This document shows, piece after piece, positions 1 through 9,723 of a stretch of DNA of 64,000 nucleotides; position 1 is the first letter of the stretch, and each line of letters starts with the position of its first letter. Origin of the DNA: Rhodocyclaceae bacterium (lineage in GTDB: Bacteria > Pseudomonadota > Gammaproteobacteria > Burkholderiales > Rhodocyclaceae). The DNA lies in contig JAHDYG010000016.1 in assembly GCA_023383815.1 (NCBI GenBank), positions 1 through 64,000 on the forward strand, written 5' to 3'. The position numbers were made by a program, and so were the translations under genes. The notes beneath the pieces are model-generated. The model did no database searches. It was not told the DNA's origin and saw only the letters and a list, made by a program, of their open reading frames with translations.

Positions 1-900
1 CCGGTGATCATCAAGGCGGCCGGCGGCGGCGGCGGGCGCGGCATGCGCGTCGTGCACACCGAGGCCGCGCTCATTCATGCCGTGTCGACGACGCGTTCCG
101 AAGCGCTGGCCGCATTCGGCAACGGCACGGTCTACATGGAGAAATATCTCGAGAACCCGCGTCACATAGAGATCCAGGTCCTGGCCGACCAGCACGGAAA
201 TGCCGTGCACCTGGGCGAACGCGACTGCTCGATGCAGCGCCGCCACCAGAAGATCATCGAGGAAGCCCCCGCTCCCGGAATCGAGCGCAAGCTCATCGAG
301 AAGATCGGGGAGCGCTGCGCCGAAGCGTGCCGCATGCTCGGCTACCGTGGTGCGGGAACCTTCGAGTTCCTGTACGAGAACGGAGAGTTCTACTTCATCG
401 AGATGAACACCCGCGTCCAGGTCGAGCATCCGGTAACCGAACTCATCACGGGGATCGACATCGTTCAGGCCCAGATCCGCATCGCAGCACTGGAGAAACT
501 CTGGTTTGGCCAGCGCGACGTCCGGTTGCGCGGCCATGCGATCGAATGCCGCATCAATGCCGAGGATCCTTTCCGCTTCACGCCCTCACCGGGACGGATC
601 ACGAACTGGCACATGCCGGGCGGACCCGGAATCCGGGTCGATTCCCATGTCTACAACGGGTATACGATTCCGCAGTATTACGACTCGATGATTGGCAAGC
701 TGATCGCCTACGGCGACACACGCGAGCAGGCGATCCGGCGCATGCGCATCGCGCTGTCGGAGATGGCGGTCGACGGAATCAAGACCAATGTGCCGCTGCA
801 TCAGGAACTCATGCTCGATGGCCGGTTCTCCGAAGGCGGCACCAGCATTCACTACCTGGAAGGTTTGCTCGCCGACCGCAGCGAACTGAAGCTCGGCTGA
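1..900 (+). CDS. accC: Acetyl-CoA carboxylase, biotin carboxylase subunit (5'-truncated by window edge)
   Basis: ATP-dependent carboxylation of biotin on AccB, the first half-reaction of acetyl-CoA carboxylase at the start of fatty acid synthesis. The frame is open from base 1, so the true start lies to the left. The roughly 299 visible residues begin in the ATP-grasp domain with the glycine-rich loop GGGGGRGMR. The family segments [36 protein letters not shown] and the C-terminal biotin carboxylase domain ([20 protein letters not shown]) follow. About a third of the usual ~450 residues is missing. prmA follows 23 bp later, a common betaproteobacterial order. The family assignment is secure. 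Confidence 0.96.
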   Translation, partial: PVIIKAAGGGGGRGMRVVHTEAALIHAVSTTRSEALAAFGNGTVYMEKYLENPRHIEIQVLADQHGNAVHLGERDCSMQRRHQKIIEEAPAPGIERKLIEKIGERCAEACRMLGYRGAGTFEFLYENGEFYFIEMNTRVQVEHPVTELITGIDIVQAQIRIAALEKLWFGQRDVRLRGHAIECRINAEDPFRFTPSPGRITNWHMPGGPGIRVDSHVYNGYTIPQYYDSMIGKLIAYGDTREQAIRRMRIALSEMAVDGIKTNVPLHQELMLDGRFSEGGTSIHYLEGLLADRSELKLG

Positions 901-923
901 ACGCCGGACGGAGCACACGACGG

Positions 924-1838
924 ATGTGGACCTCGGTCACGCTGGATGCACCCGCCGACAAGGCCGAGGCCCTGTCGGAAGCGCTGATGGAGACCGGCGC
1001 ATTGTCCGTCGCGATCGAGGATGCCGACGCCGGTACCGAAGCGGAGAAGCCGCAGTTCGGTGAGCCGGGCCATCAGCCTGGCGGACTCTGGGACCGCAGC
1101 CGGGTCGTCGCGCTGTTCGACGCCGGCACCGACGTTCCGCAGGCGCTTGAGTCTGCGCGTACGCTGGCGGGCCTGCCGTGTCTACCGGAGTATCGCTGCG
1201 AGCCACTCGAGGAGCAGAACTGGGTCGAACTCACCCAGAGCCAGTTCGACCCCATCCGCATCACCGACCGCCTCTGGATCGTGCCATCGTGGCACGCCAG
1301 TCCGGATCCAGGTGCGATCAGTATCGTGCTCGATCCCGGCATGGCCTTCGGAACCGGCTCACATCCGACGACCGGGCTGTGCCTCGAATGGCTGTGCGAC
1401 CGCAAGCGCGGCTCGATCGGCGAGACGATCCTGGACTACGGGTGCGGGTCTGGCATCCTGGGAATCGCCGCCGCGATGCTCGGGGCAACGGACGTACTGG
1501 GCGTCGACATCGATGTCCAGGCGCTGGAGGCGGCGCGGTTCAATGCGGAACGGAACCGGGTCACGATGCGCCTGCAGCACTCTGGACAGGCGCTCGATGG
1601 GACGTTCGACGTCGTGGTGGCCAACATCCTGACCAATCCGTTGCGCATGCTCGCGCCCTTGCTCGCATCGCGCGTCGCACCCGGCGGCTGGCTGGTCCTG
1701 TCGGGCATTCTCGAAAGCCAGGCGGAAACTGTCATCGCCAGCTATTCCCCGTGGATCACACTGAAGGTCGGCGCTGTCCGCGAGGGCTGGGTGCGCCTGG
1801 AAGGACACCACGATGGAGCAACGCCGACCCGATGCTGA
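924..1838 (+). CDS. prmA: Ribosomal protein L11 methyltransferase
   Basis: SAM-dependent trimethylation of ribosomal protein L11 in the cytoplasm. The 304-residue length is typical. An N-terminal substrate-recognition domain starts MWTSVTLDAP, followed by a class I methyltransferase fold with SAM loop LDYGCGSGILGIAA, the acidic ribose-binding segment GVDIDVQALEAA, and NILTNPLRMLAP in the place of the usual NPP-like motif. The ATG at 924 is chosen because homologues begin here; the frame stays open upstream inside accC. A GGAG lies about 10 bp upstream. The stop overlaps the start of the next gene (ATGCTGA), suggesting translational coupling. Confidence 0.96.
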   Translation: MWTSVTLDAPADKAEALSEALMETGALSVAIEDADAGTEAEKPQFGEPGHQPGGLWDRSRVVALFDAGTDVPQALESARTLAGLPCLPEYRCEPLEEQNWVELTQSQFDPIRITDRLWIVPSWHASPDPGAISIVLDPGMAFGTGSHPTTGLCLEWLCDRKRGSIGETILDYGCGSGILGIAAAMLGATDVLGVDIDVQALEAARFNAERNRVTMRLQHSGQALDGTFDVVVANILTNPLRMLAPLLASRVAPGGWLVLSGILESQAETVIASYSPWITLKVGAVREGWVRLEGHHDGATPTRC

Positions 1839-3160
1839 TCGTATGCTGCCCCGCGTGCCATACCGTGTTCCGGGTTCACCCCGAGCAGTTGCGCACGCGT
1901 TCCGGGCGGGTGCGCTGTGGCCACTGCTACCGACCGTTCAACGCCATCGAGCATCTGCTTGATCAGGAAACCCTTCCCGCAGCACCAGCCGCGGGCCTGC
2001 ACCCGGATTCCGGAGCACCGCCCCCCCACCCTGCCGCATCCGAAGTGGAAGCCGCAGCCGAGTGGGCGCCCCACCTGCAGCCGGACGAACCCCCTTCGGC
2101 GACTGACGAAGCCGCGCCGCCAGCGCCAGCGATCGATCTGCTCGACTTCGCAATTCCCGACGCCTTGCTGCCTCCCCGGCGTGCAGCCCCACCCGAGGTT
2201 TCGGCACCGAGGCCCGCGGCCGGGCACGAACCCAGCCCGGAACCGGACAGCCCGGCGCTCGAAGAGGAACCCGACACCCAGCCTGGGGAGCCACTTCCGT
2301 CGCTGTCCCCCGATACGGAACCGACCTGGATGCCGGCGATGTTCGAGAGCGAGCGCACGCCCGACCGCAAGAATCCGTTCGCCGAGCCGCCGCCCGAACC
2401 GGAACCGCCCGCTGCTCCGGAGGACGCACCAGTTCTCGCACCAGGGCATGCCGGTGCCCGGGATCCAGCGCCACCGTTCCAGCGCGACCACCCGGCACCC
2501 GACCCGAACGAGCAGTCTGCGCGCCGCGAACGACTTCGGCGACTCGCAACGGGCACCCTGATCGCCGAGCAGATGCCTCATGACACCGCGCGCACGCAGG
2601 TCGCCGTTTCCGAGCCGGACTGGTCGGCACCACAACCCTCCCCGACAGGAGGTTCTGCCATCGCACCGCGCAAGGCGGCCAGCGGCTGGGCACAAGGGCT
2701 CGTGATCGGAATTCTGGCGGGCACGCTCGCCGCGCAGGCAAGCTACGTCTTCCGTCAGGACATCGCGCGCAAGTGGCCCGAGACCCGCCCGCTCTTCCTG
2801 CAACTGTGCGAGCGGCTCGGCTGCACGATGCCCCTGCCGCGCAACATCACGGCCATTCGTATCGAGTCATCGAACCTGGAATCCGATCCGTCCGATGCGA
2901 CCCGTTTCACGCTGATCGTACAGGTGGGCAATGAAGCCCCCTACCCGCAGCAGGTTCCGCACCTGGAGCTCACGCTCACCGACCTGCGCGACCGGCCATT
3001 GATCCGGAGGGTGCTGCAGCCACAGGAGTGGGTTCCGGCCGAACGGCACGGTCCGGAAATGGCGTTCGCGCCGTATGGCGTGATCGAGGCCAGCATCCCG
3101 TTCGAAGGTGCGCAGGCGCTCGGAGCAACCGGCTACCGGGTGTACGCCTTCTACCCCTAA
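1832..3160 (+). CDS. Zinc-ribbon / DUF3426 membrane protein
   Basis: 442 residues. The N-terminus carries a zinc ribbon with two CxxC knuckles (CPAC near residue 7, CGHC near 30), the MJ0042-type finger. A long Pro/Glu/Ala-rich linker (about residues 50-285) follows, then one predicted membrane helix (WAQGLVIGILAGTLAAQASYVF region), then a C-terminal DUF3426 beta domain. The likely topology is a cytoplasmic finger and a periplasmic DUF3426 domain. The function is unknown. The gene overlaps the end of prmA by 7 bp, an arrangement often seen in betaproteobacteria. It converges with the lipoprotein gene at 3188. Confidence 0.85.
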   Translation: MLIVCCPACHTVFRVHPEQLRTRSGRVRCGHCYRPFNAIEHLLDQETLPAAPAAGLHPDSGAPPPHPAASEVEAAAEWAPHLQPDEPPSATDEAAPPAPAIDLLDFAIPDALLPPRRAAPPEVSAPRPAAGHEPSPEPDSPALEEEPDTQPGEPLPSLSPDTEPTWMPAMFESERTPDRKNPFAEPPPEPEPPAAPEDAPVLAPGHAGARDPAPPFQRDHPAPDPNEQSARRERLRRLATGTLIAEQMPHDTARTQVAVSEPDWSAPQPSPTGGSAIAPRKAASGWAQGLVIGILAGTLAAQASYVFRQDIARKWPETRPLFLQLCERLGCTMPLPRNITAIRIESSNLESDPSDATRFTLIVQVGNEAPYPQQVPHLELTLTDLRDRPLIRRVLQPQEWVPAERHGPEMAFAPYGVIEASIPFEGAQALGATGYRVYAFYP

Positions 3161-3187
3161 GCCGTCCGGTATCCGGCCGCTCGAGCG

Positions 3188-3613
3188 TTAGAGCGACGGC
3201 CACGCGCGCGAGCGCGCAAGGCGGATCTCTCCGCTCGCGTATCGACGCGCAAAGGGGCGCGATCCATCGACGCCCTCTTCGTAGCGGATCACGTCGAATC
3301 CCGCATACCCGGCGGACTCGGCCAGATGGCGGGCGCTGCGCATGAAGATCTGGCGTGACTCTCCGTCCCCGCCCGTGATCAGTGAGCGCATGCGCAGGTC
3401 GAGCCTCAACCGGTCGTCGTCGAGCGGCTGCACGTCGATCTGCCAGGTCGGCGCCGCAGGGTCGTAGATCACGTAAGCGATCGCCGCCGCGGCCAGGTAT
3501 TCGCTGCGCAGCATGCGTAGCTGCGTGACGTTCGGGGGATCGGAAAGATCCCGCATCATTGCACAACCGCTGAGAAGCACTGCGAGCGAGATCGGAAGGA
3601 GGATTCTGGACAT
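3188..3613 (-). CDS. Small lipoprotein of unknown function at the end of the flagellar operon
   Basis: 141 residues with an N-terminal hydrophobic signal and a good lipobox, LLSGC, giving a lipidated Cys17. The rest is soluble, with no family I recognise; a central Asp/Arg-rich stretch (DIDVQPLDDDRLRLDLRMRS region) looks like beta-strand. The start codon lies 5 bp after the flgL stop, so it is probably the last gene of the flgB-flgL transcript. A role in the flagellar envelope complex is only inferred from position. It converges with the DUF3426 gene across a 27 bp gap. Confidence 0.7.
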   Translation of the reverse strand: MSRILLPISLAVLLSGCAMMRDLSDPPNVTQLRMLRSEYLAAAAIAYVIYDPAAPTWQIDVQPLDDDRLRLDLRMRSLITGGDGESRQIFMRSARHLAESAGYAGFDVIRYEEGVDGSRPFARRYASGEIRLARSRAWPSL

Positions 3614-3618
3614 GGCGG

Positions 3619-4521
3619 TCAGCGCAGAAGATCGAACAGGGAGAGCCCCGTCACGCGCACGTAGGACTGCTGGGCGGCCTCGAGCAGCGTTTGCTGCTTC
3701 GAGAAGCGCGAGATGGCCTCGGTGTAGTCCAGATCCTGCAGACGCGACAGCGTCTCGGCATACTGCAGGTCGAAGTCCGCACTCACATTCTCGATCGCAT
3801 CCAGTTCGCCCAGACGAGAACCGACCGACGCCCGTTCGCGCAGGACCATGTCGAGCGCCCCATCCATCGCCGTGATCGCATTGTCGACATCGGTGGCGTT
3901 GAAGGCGCCGGACTCGAGTCGATCGATGAATGTCCGCAGATCCGCGAAAAGCCCGGTGACGCCATCCCCGAACACCTGATCGCCCGGTGCGGAAACCGGA
4001 ATCTCCCGGCTCGACGAGACCTGGATGCGCCGCACCCCGGCATCGCCCGCATAGGTCGTCGCCGGGGCCGTCAGGTCTCCCACGAAGGGCTCATCGTTGA
4101 TCGCGTAGCCGGAGAACAGATACTGCCCTTCCCCATCGCGCGTGTTTGCCAGCGCGCGCAGCTGCTCGTACTGCGCCCTCAGGTCGGCCGCGAGCGAATC
4201 GAGCTCCGGCTGGGACAGGGTATCGTTGCCCGACTCCACGGCGCGGGTGCGCACGTAGGTGATGCCTTCGGTGACGGAAGCCATTGTCCCCTCGACCAGC
4301 CTCAGCGCATCGCGCGCGTAGCCGAGGTTTTCCATGAACTGGGCATTCACGTTCTTGCTCTGCGACACCTCGAGCGCACGCGCCGAAGAGACCGGGTCGT
4401 CCGACGGCTTGAGCACGCGCCGGCCCGACGCGAGCTGCAACTGGGTGTTCATGAAATCGGCCGTCTGCCGCTGCATCGCGGTCCGGCCGAAGTCGTAGAT
4501 CATGCTGGTCGAGACTCTCAT
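3619..4521 (-). CDS. flgL: Flagellar hook-filament junction protein FlgL (HAP3)
   Basis: Joins the hook to the flagellin filament outside the cell; exported by the flagellar type III system. 300 residues, normal length. The N-terminal flagellin-like helix (MRVSTSMIYDFGRTAMQRQ, then LQLASGRRVLKPSDDP) and the C-terminal helix ending LSLFDLLR are the conserved coiled-coil halves that form the D0/D1 domains. It lies 11 bp after flgK on the same strand, the usual order. Confidence 0.96.
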   Translation of the reverse strand: MRVSTSMIYDFGRTAMQRQTADFMNTQLQLASGRRVLKPSDDPVSSARALEVSQSKNVNAQFMENLGYARDALRLVEGTMASVTEGITYVRTRAVESGNDTLSQPELDSLAADLRAQYEQLRALANTRDGEGQYLFSGYAINDEPFVGDLTAPATTYAGDAGVRRIQVSSSREIPVSAPGDQVFGDGVTGLFADLRTFIDRLESGAFNATDVDNAITAMDGALDMVLRERASVGSRLGELDAIENVSADFDLQYAETLSRLQDLDYTEAISRFSKQQTLLEAAQQSYVRVTGLSLFDLLR

Positions 4522-4532
4522 GCTCCTCTCCT

Positions 4533-5939
4533 TCAGCGCACGATGCCGAGGATTTCGTCAAACAGGGTTCCGGCCATTGCCATCACCCGCGAGGCGGCCT
4601 GGTAAGACTGCTGGAAGCGGATCAGGTTGGCCGCCTCTTCATCCAGATTCACCCCCGACAGCGACTCGCGCGCGGCGAGCGCCTGTTCGTACTGGACATC
4701 CTGCGCCTTGGCGGCGATCTGGACCTCGCGCGCCTTGTTGCCCACCGAACTCACGAGCTGCGAATAGGCCGACTGAAAGGTGGCCGTGCCGCCATTCATG
4801 AGCTTGCTCGTCTGCAGCGCAGCGAGCGCCAGGGCGTTCTCGTTGTTGCCAGCGCCGGGGATCACCGTGCTCGATGCGGCGATGAGCGCCGGATCCGTGA
4901 TCTGGACGGCAAACGATGCGGCCGCATCGCGTGCGCTGACCGCTGTCAGATCAGTGAAGAAGTTCGTTCCGGCCGCTCCGGCGAGATCCACCCCGAGACC
5001 GTGCTGGGTGTTGAACTCGGCCGAGATCGCCTTGGCGATCTCGCCCAGCTGGTCGCGCACACTGTCGAGCGATTCGTTACGAAACGCGAGCAACCCGCCC
5101 AAGCGGCCACCCTGGAGTACGGAGTCGGGGATCAGGACGTCGATTCCCGGGGTCTCCTGGTACACCTGGCCGCGAAACGGATCCGCAGGATCCGGATAGT
5201 CGATCTTCAGGTTCGTGACGGCGAACCCCACGACGAGCGGCTGCCCACTGCCCATGAAGACACTGAGCGAGCCATCCGACTCCTGGTTGGCGCTCACGCG
5301 CACGAGCTTGTTGAGTTCAGCGACGAGGTTGTCACGCTGGTCGAGCAGATCGTTGGCCTGAACAGTCGGACCAGCGACCTGCACTTCTCCGATCCGCTGG
5401 TTGAGTGCGGCAATCTGGCGGGCATAGCCATTGATCTCGGCCACCGTGCTGGCAATCTGGCCCTCCGTCACGTCGCGGATCTCGCGCAGGCGTGTATCGG
5501 TCGCTTCGAACCGCCCGGCAAGCGCCTCGGCGAGCGAGATCATCGCCTGTCGTGCCGGGATGCTGGACGGGTTGTTTGCAACGTCGTTCACGCCGCGGAA
5601 GAAGCCCGATAGCGCCGACGACAGGCCTGCGCTCTCGTCGGCCAGCAGGTTGTTGATCTGCTCGATCGCGGTGTTGTAGGCGGCAAGCTCTTCCTTGCGC
5701 GCGGAAGCACTCAGCACCTGCTGGTTCAGGAACTGATCGTACTGGCGACGGATGGCGTCGATGCGGGAGCCCTGGCCGAAGAACCCCGACCCGGAAAACT
5801 GCGGCTCATTGGTCGTCAGCACTACCGCCTGGCGGTTGAAGCCCGGCGTCCCTGCGTTCGTGATGTTGTGGCTGGTGGTGAGCAGATTGGCCTGCGCGGC
5901 GGTGATGCCCGTGTATCCAATGCTGAGTAGTCCGGCCAT
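4533..5939 (-). CDS. flgK: Flagellar hook-associated protein FlgK (HAP1)
   Basis: Extracellular junction protein between the hook (FlgE) and FlgL. 468 residues, on the short side for FlgK (E. coli has about 550), implying a reduced central variable domain. The N-terminus LLSIGYTGITAAQANLLTTSHNI and the C-terminal segment SGVNLDEEAANLIRFQQSYQAASRVM are diagnostic of the hook/rod/HAP axial family. It is preceded by flgJ with a 66 bp gap. No sigma28 promoter matching the ones at flgM and the receptor gene was found in that gap, so it probably reads from upstream. Confidence 0.96.
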   Translation of the reverse strand: MAGLLSIGYTGITAAQANLLTTSHNITNAGTPGFNRQAVVLTTNEPQFSGSGFFGQGSRIDAIRRQYDQFLNQQVLSASARKEELAAYNTAIEQINNLLADESAGLSSALSGFFRGVNDVANNPSSIPARQAMISLAEALAGRFEATDTRLREIRDVTEGQIASTVAEINGYARQIAALNQRIGEVQVAGPTVQANDLLDQRDNLVAELNKLVRVSANQESDGSLSVFMGSGQPLVVGFAVTNLKIDYPDPADPFRGQVYQETPGIDVLIPDSVLQGGRLGGLLAFRNESLDSVRDQLGEIAKAISAEFNTQHGLGVDLAGAAGTNFFTDLTAVSARDAAASFAVQITDPALIAASSTVIPGAGNNENALALAALQTSKLMNGGTATFQSAYSQLVSSVGNKAREVQIAAKAQDVQYEQALAARESLSGVNLDEEAANLIRFQQSYQAASRVMAMAGTLFDEILGIVR

Positions 5940-6005
5940 GATTGCTGCCCCTTAACGACTGCGCTTGCCGGATCTGCTGCAAGATCCTTGCCAGTTCGCA
6001 AGCGA

Positions 6006-6986
6006 TCAGCCCGACAAGGCTTCGCGCAGGGTGCTTCCGCCGATGATGCGCGTGAGCTTGTCCGCGTACATCGGATCGGTCGCATAGCCGGCACCCTGCA
6101 GGCTGCGCGCGAAACCGGCCGCGTCCTGCTGGCCGAGCACCTGCGCGTAGCGCGGGCTGTTGCGCAGCAGCGCAGCGTAGTCCCGGAACGCCTCGGCGTA
6201 CGACCCGTAGGCACGGAACCTCGCCTGCTCGGTATAGGCCTGGCCGTTCGCGTACTCGGTGACCGAACGCTCGACGACCGGCCCGGTCCAGTTTGCTCCG
6301 GCCTTGATGTTGAACAGGTTGTAGCTCGGCCCACCGTCCGCGCGCTGCAGTTCGGCCTTGCCCCACCCTGTTTCGAGCGCGGCCTGAGCGACCATGAAGT
6401 GGGGCGGGATTCCGGTACTGCGGCTCGCTTCGACGGCGTGCTGCCAGACTCTGTCGACGAAGCCCCGCGGCCCGACTGCCTCACCCGTGCCGTCCTCCCG
6501 TTCAGGCGGACGCACCCGCGACGACCGGACGCTGGCGGCAAGTTCGGCCAACCCCGCGGCGAGCTTTTCCGCACGCTCTGCGGAGACGGCAAAAGATGCC
6601 GCGCGAGCCGGCACGGCAAACCCGGGCGCGCGCTCCCCATCCGGCAGGGAATCGATCGCGGCTGGACTCGAGGCCGGGTCATCCACACCGCCCAGTTGCC
6701 GAAACAGGACCTCGGCGAGGCCGACGCCCTTTCCCTGGGCCATGTTCATCGTGAGCTGCTGGTCCTGCAGGGACTGGAAGAGCCGCGTCTGATCACTGTC
6801 CATCAAGCCATTCGACGGCATTGCGTCACGCATCGACTTGAGCACCATCTGCAGAAACAGCGCTTCGAACTGCTTCGCGGCCGCCCGCAAGGCTTCGGGC
6901 GAGTTCTGGTCGCCGCGTGCAAGCCGCTTCAGATCGCCCAGCGCATTCGGATCGAGCGCATTGAACTGCACTGTGCTCGCGACCAT
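6006..6986 (-). CDS. flgJ: Flagellar rod assembly protein / peptidoglycan hydrolase FlgJ
   Basis: Two-domain protein of 326 residues. The N-terminal rod-binding domain (about 25-100, AAKQFEALFLQMVLKSMRDA) caps the growing rod. After a linker (about 105-170) comes a glucosaminidase-type domain (about 173-326) that opens the peptidoglycan for the rod. The catalytic Glu is in QAALETGWGK (E205), and NLFNIKAG is the conserved downstream motif. Both halves are present, as in beta/gammaproteobacteria and unlike the single-domain alphaproteobacterial form. Its start is separated from the flgI stop by only 1 bp. Confidence 0.96.
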   Translation of the reverse strand: MVASTVQFNALDPNALGDLKRLARGDQNSPEALRAAAKQFEALFLQMVLKSMRDAMPSNGLMDSDQTRLFQSLQDQQLTMNMAQGKGVGLAEVLFRQLGGVDDPASSPAAIDSLPDGERAPGFAVPARAASFAVSAERAEKLAAGLAELAASVRSSRVRPPEREDGTGEAVGPRGFVDRVWQHAVEASRSTGIPPHFMVAQAALETGWGKAELQRADGGPSYNLFNIKAGANWTGPVVERSVTEYANGQAYTEQARFRAYGSYAEAFRDYAALLRNSPRYAQVLGQQDAAGFARSLQGAGYATDPMYADKLTRIIGGSTLREALSG

Positions 6987-6987
6987 T

Positions 6988-8103
6988 TCAGATCACCTCC
7001 AGCTCCGCGCGCAATGCGCCGGCAGCCTTCATGGCCTGCAGGATGCTCACCAGATCCATCGGGGAGGCGCCGATCGCATTGAGTGCCTTGACGACCTCCG
7101 CCAGATTCGCACCGGCACGCACGTTGATCAGACTCCCCGGACTTTGTTCGACATCGACCCGTCCACGCTCGATCACCACCGTGTCACCACCCGATAGTGG
7201 AGGCGGCTGACTGACCATGACGTCGGTACCAACGGTCACGGTCAGGTTCCCGTGCGCGACCGCGACGTTCTGCAAGGTCACCCGCTGGTTCATCACGACG
7301 GAGCCGGTGCGCGAATTCACGATCACCCTGGCTGCCTGCTGCATCGGCGTGACTTCGAGATTTTCCAGCCGGCCGAGAAAGGCGACACGGTCCGAGGCAT
7401 CGAGCGGCGCCCGGACTTCGATCGTTCGCCCATCGAGTGCGCGGGCCGTCCCCTCCGTCGTGGCCAGATTGATTGCATCGACGACCCGCCGTGCAGTGCC
7501 GAAATCCGTGTGGTTGAGTTCGAACACGACGTGCTCGCCATGCCCGAGCGCGCTCGGTACGGAGCGCTCGACCGTCGCGCCGCGTGGAATCCGGCCCGCA
7601 AGCAGGTGGTTCACCGTCTGAGACGCACCGCCACCGCTCGCACCCGCGCCGCCGACCAGCAGGTTGCCCTGAGCCATCGCGTAGACGTTTCCGTCTGCGC
7701 CCTTGAGCGGCGTCATCACGAGCGTGCCACCGCGCAGGCTCTTCGCGTTGCCGATCGAGGACACCGTGACGTCGATCGGCTGCCCCGGGCGCGCGAAGGG
7801 CGGCAGGTTCGCGGTGACCATCACGGCGGCCACGTTCTTCAACTGCAGGTTGGTCCCGGGAGGCAGGGTCACCCCCATGTTGCCCAGCATGTTGACGATG
7901 CTCTGCACGGTAAAAGGGGTCTGTGTCGTCTGGTCCCCCGTCCCGTCGAGACCGATCACGAGCCCGTAACCGACGAGCTGGTTGTCGCGAACGCCCGCGA
8001 TCGTGGCGAGATCCTTGAGGCGCTCGGCCGCATGCACGGCCCCTCCCAGGAAGGCCAGCGATGCGAGAAGCACCAGACGAAGAAAGATTGAACGGGCGTT
8101 CAT
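6988..8103 (-). CDS. flgI: Flagellar P-ring protein FlgI
   Basis: Forms the periplasmic P ring around the rod in the peptidoglycan layer. 371 residues from the ATG at 8103, which places a cleavable signal peptide ([20 protein letters not shown], cleavage near HAAERLKD) at the N-terminus; the longer open frame upstream overlaps flgH and adds a non-conserved leader. The family signatures [29 protein letters not shown] and the C-terminal [19 protein letters not shown] are all present. Confidence 0.97.
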   Translation of the reverse strand: MNARSIFLRLVLLASLAFLGGAVHAAERLKDLATIAGVRDNQLVGYGLVIGLDGTGDQTTQTPFTVQSIVNMLGNMGVTLPPGTNLQLKNVAAVMVTANLPPFARPGQPIDVTVSSIGNAKSLRGGTLVMTPLKGADGNVYAMAQGNLLVGGAGASGGGASQTVNHLLAGRIPRGATVERSVPSALGHGEHVVFELNHTDFGTARRVVDAINLATTEGTARALDGRTIEVRAPLDASDRVAFLGRLENLEVTPMQQAARVIVNSRTGSVVMNQRVTLQNVAVAHGNLTVTVGTDVMVSQPPPLSGGDTVVIERGRVDVEQSPGSLINVRAGANLAEVVKALNAIGASPMDLVSILQAMKAAGALRAELEVI

Positions 8104-8119
8104 GGTCCGCTCCCGGTGA

Positions 8120-8794
8120 TCAGAATGGCAGCAGGGCCACGAAGAACCGCTGCAACCATCCCATCTGCTGCGATTCGTCGATGTAGCCGCTACCCTTGTA
8201 CTCGATGCGGGCATCGGCGACCTGGGTCGATTGCACGGTGTTGGCGGAGGTCACCGTATTTGGATTGATGACGCCCGAGAAGCGGATGTACTCGTCGCCC
8301 TGGTTGATCGCGATCTGCTTCTCGCCTGACACGAGCAGGTTTCCGTTGGCATAGACGTCGATCACCGTCACGGTGATCGTTCCGGTGAACGCGTTGTTTG
8401 CCGCAGCAGCCCCCGTGCCTTCGAACTCCGAATCGATCCCGGCCTCGATGTTCAATCCCTCCAGCTTCTTCAGCGGCAGGTTCGCCAGCGAGGAGATGCC
8501 ACCCGTCATGCTCGAACCCCGTGCGGCACTTGCATTTGCAGCCTTCTTCGCCGACGTGTTCTCGACAAGGTTGATCGTGATCACGTCGCCGATGCGCCGT
8601 GCACGCCGGTCCTCGAACAACGGCTGGGCGAGCGACGCCTGGTAGATCGCTCCGGTCACCGGCGCCGAGTGGGTGCGCGCCACCGGCATCGCCGTCATTG
8701 GCTGATGGACCGCAGTCGGCGGTGTGGTGTGAATCGCCGCGCATCCGCTCAGGATGAGCGCGGCGAAGGCCGCGGAATACGGGAGCGGTTTCAT
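8120..8794 (-). CDS. flgH: Flagellar L-ring lipoprotein FlgH
   Basis: Forms the outer-membrane L ring. 224 residues with a short signal peptide and lipobox ILSGC (lipidated Cys18). The core contains the family motifs [35 protein letters not shown] and the C-terminal [15 protein letters not shown]. It is followed by flgI after 16 bp and preceded by flgG with a 12 bp gap, so it is part of the same transcript. Confidence 0.97.
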   Translation of the reverse strand: MKPLPYSAAFAALILSGCAAIHTTPPTAVHQPMTAMPVARTHSAPVTGAIYQASLAQPLFEDRRARRIGDVITINLVENTSAKKAANASAARGSSMTGGISSLANLPLKKLEGLNIEAGIDSEFEGTGAAAANNAFTGTITVTVIDVYANGNLLVSGEKQIAINQGDEYIRFSGVINPNTVTSANTVQSTQVADARIEYKGSGYIDESQQMGWLQRFFVALLPF

Positions 8795-8806
8795 GATCCC
8801 ACCCCG

Positions 8807-9589
8807 TCAGAGCTGGGTCAGGCGTCCGAGCATCGTGTCGGAAGTCTGGATTGCGCGCGAATTGATCTCGTAGGCCCTTTGCGTCGTGATCATGCTCACG
8901 AGCTCTTCGGCGACGTTGACGTTCGAGGTCTCGACATAGCCCTGGTTGATGACGCCGGCGCCATTGGTACCCGGCGCATTCGGCGTCGCCACGCCGCTCG
9001 AGGCCGTTTCGAGGTAGAGGTTCTCACCCGCGCTCGACAGTCCGCCCGGATTGACGAACGTTGCCAGCTGGATGTTGCCGACGATCGTCGGCGCAGCCTG
9101 GCCGGCCTGGGTCACGCTGACGGTGCCATCCTTGCCGATCGTGATGTTCTGCGCGTCGTTCGGGATGATGATCGCAGGTTCGAGCGGATAGCCGCTCGCA
9201 GTCATCAGCTGCCCCTGGGCATCGAGCTGGAAGACGCCATCGCGGGTATAGCCCGAGGTTCCGTCCGGCAAGGCGACCTGGAAGAAGCCGTTGCCCTGGA
9301 TGCCCATGTCCAGCGGATTTCCACTCTGCTGCAGGTTGCCCTGGGTGTGGATCCGCTCGGTCGCGACCGGGCGCACGCCCGTGCCAAGCTGCAGCCCGCT
9401 GCCGATCTGGTTCTGTTGCGTGTTCTGGGCCCCGGGCTGGCGCAGCGTCTGGTACAGCAGATCCTCGAACACCGCGCGCGCGCGCTTGTAGCCATTCGTC
9501 GATACGTTGGCGAGGTTGTTCGAGATGACGTCGAGCTGGGTCTGCTGGGCGTCGAGGCCGGTACGGGCAATCCAAAGCGAGCGAATCAT
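8807..9589 (-). CDS. flgG: Flagellar distal rod protein FlgG
   Basis: Axial protein of the distal rod. 260 residues, exactly the usual FlgG length, when started at the ATG at 9589 ([20 protein letters not shown]). The open frame extends 11 codons further upstream, but homologues start at MIRSLW. The flagellar basal-body rod motif [18 protein letters not shown] and the C-terminal [21 protein letters not shown] are clear. A 134 bp gap separates it from flgF upstream. Confidence 0.97.
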   Translation of the reverse strand: MIRSLWIARTGLDAQQTQLDVISNNLANVSTNGYKRARAVFEDLLYQTLRQPGAQNTQQNQIGSGLQLGTGVRPVATERIHTQGNLQQSGNPLDMGIQGNGFFQVALPDGTSGYTRDGVFQLDAQGQLMTASGYPLEPAIIIPNDAQNITIGKDGTVSVTQAGQAAPTIVGNIQLATFVNPGGLSSAGENLYLETASSGVATPNAPGTNGAGVINQGYVETSNVNVAEELVSMITTQRAYEINSRAIQTSDTMLGRLTQL

Positions 9590-9723
9590 GGTGCGGACTC
9601 CTGGTCGATCGCGCAGAGGCATCGACCTTTGCGCATGGGTTCCAGCTTACGCCGGACGTGCAACGGGCAATCGCACGAACACGCCGGGAAACCTCCCCCT
9701 AATCCGGTTCAACCCACCGGGCG

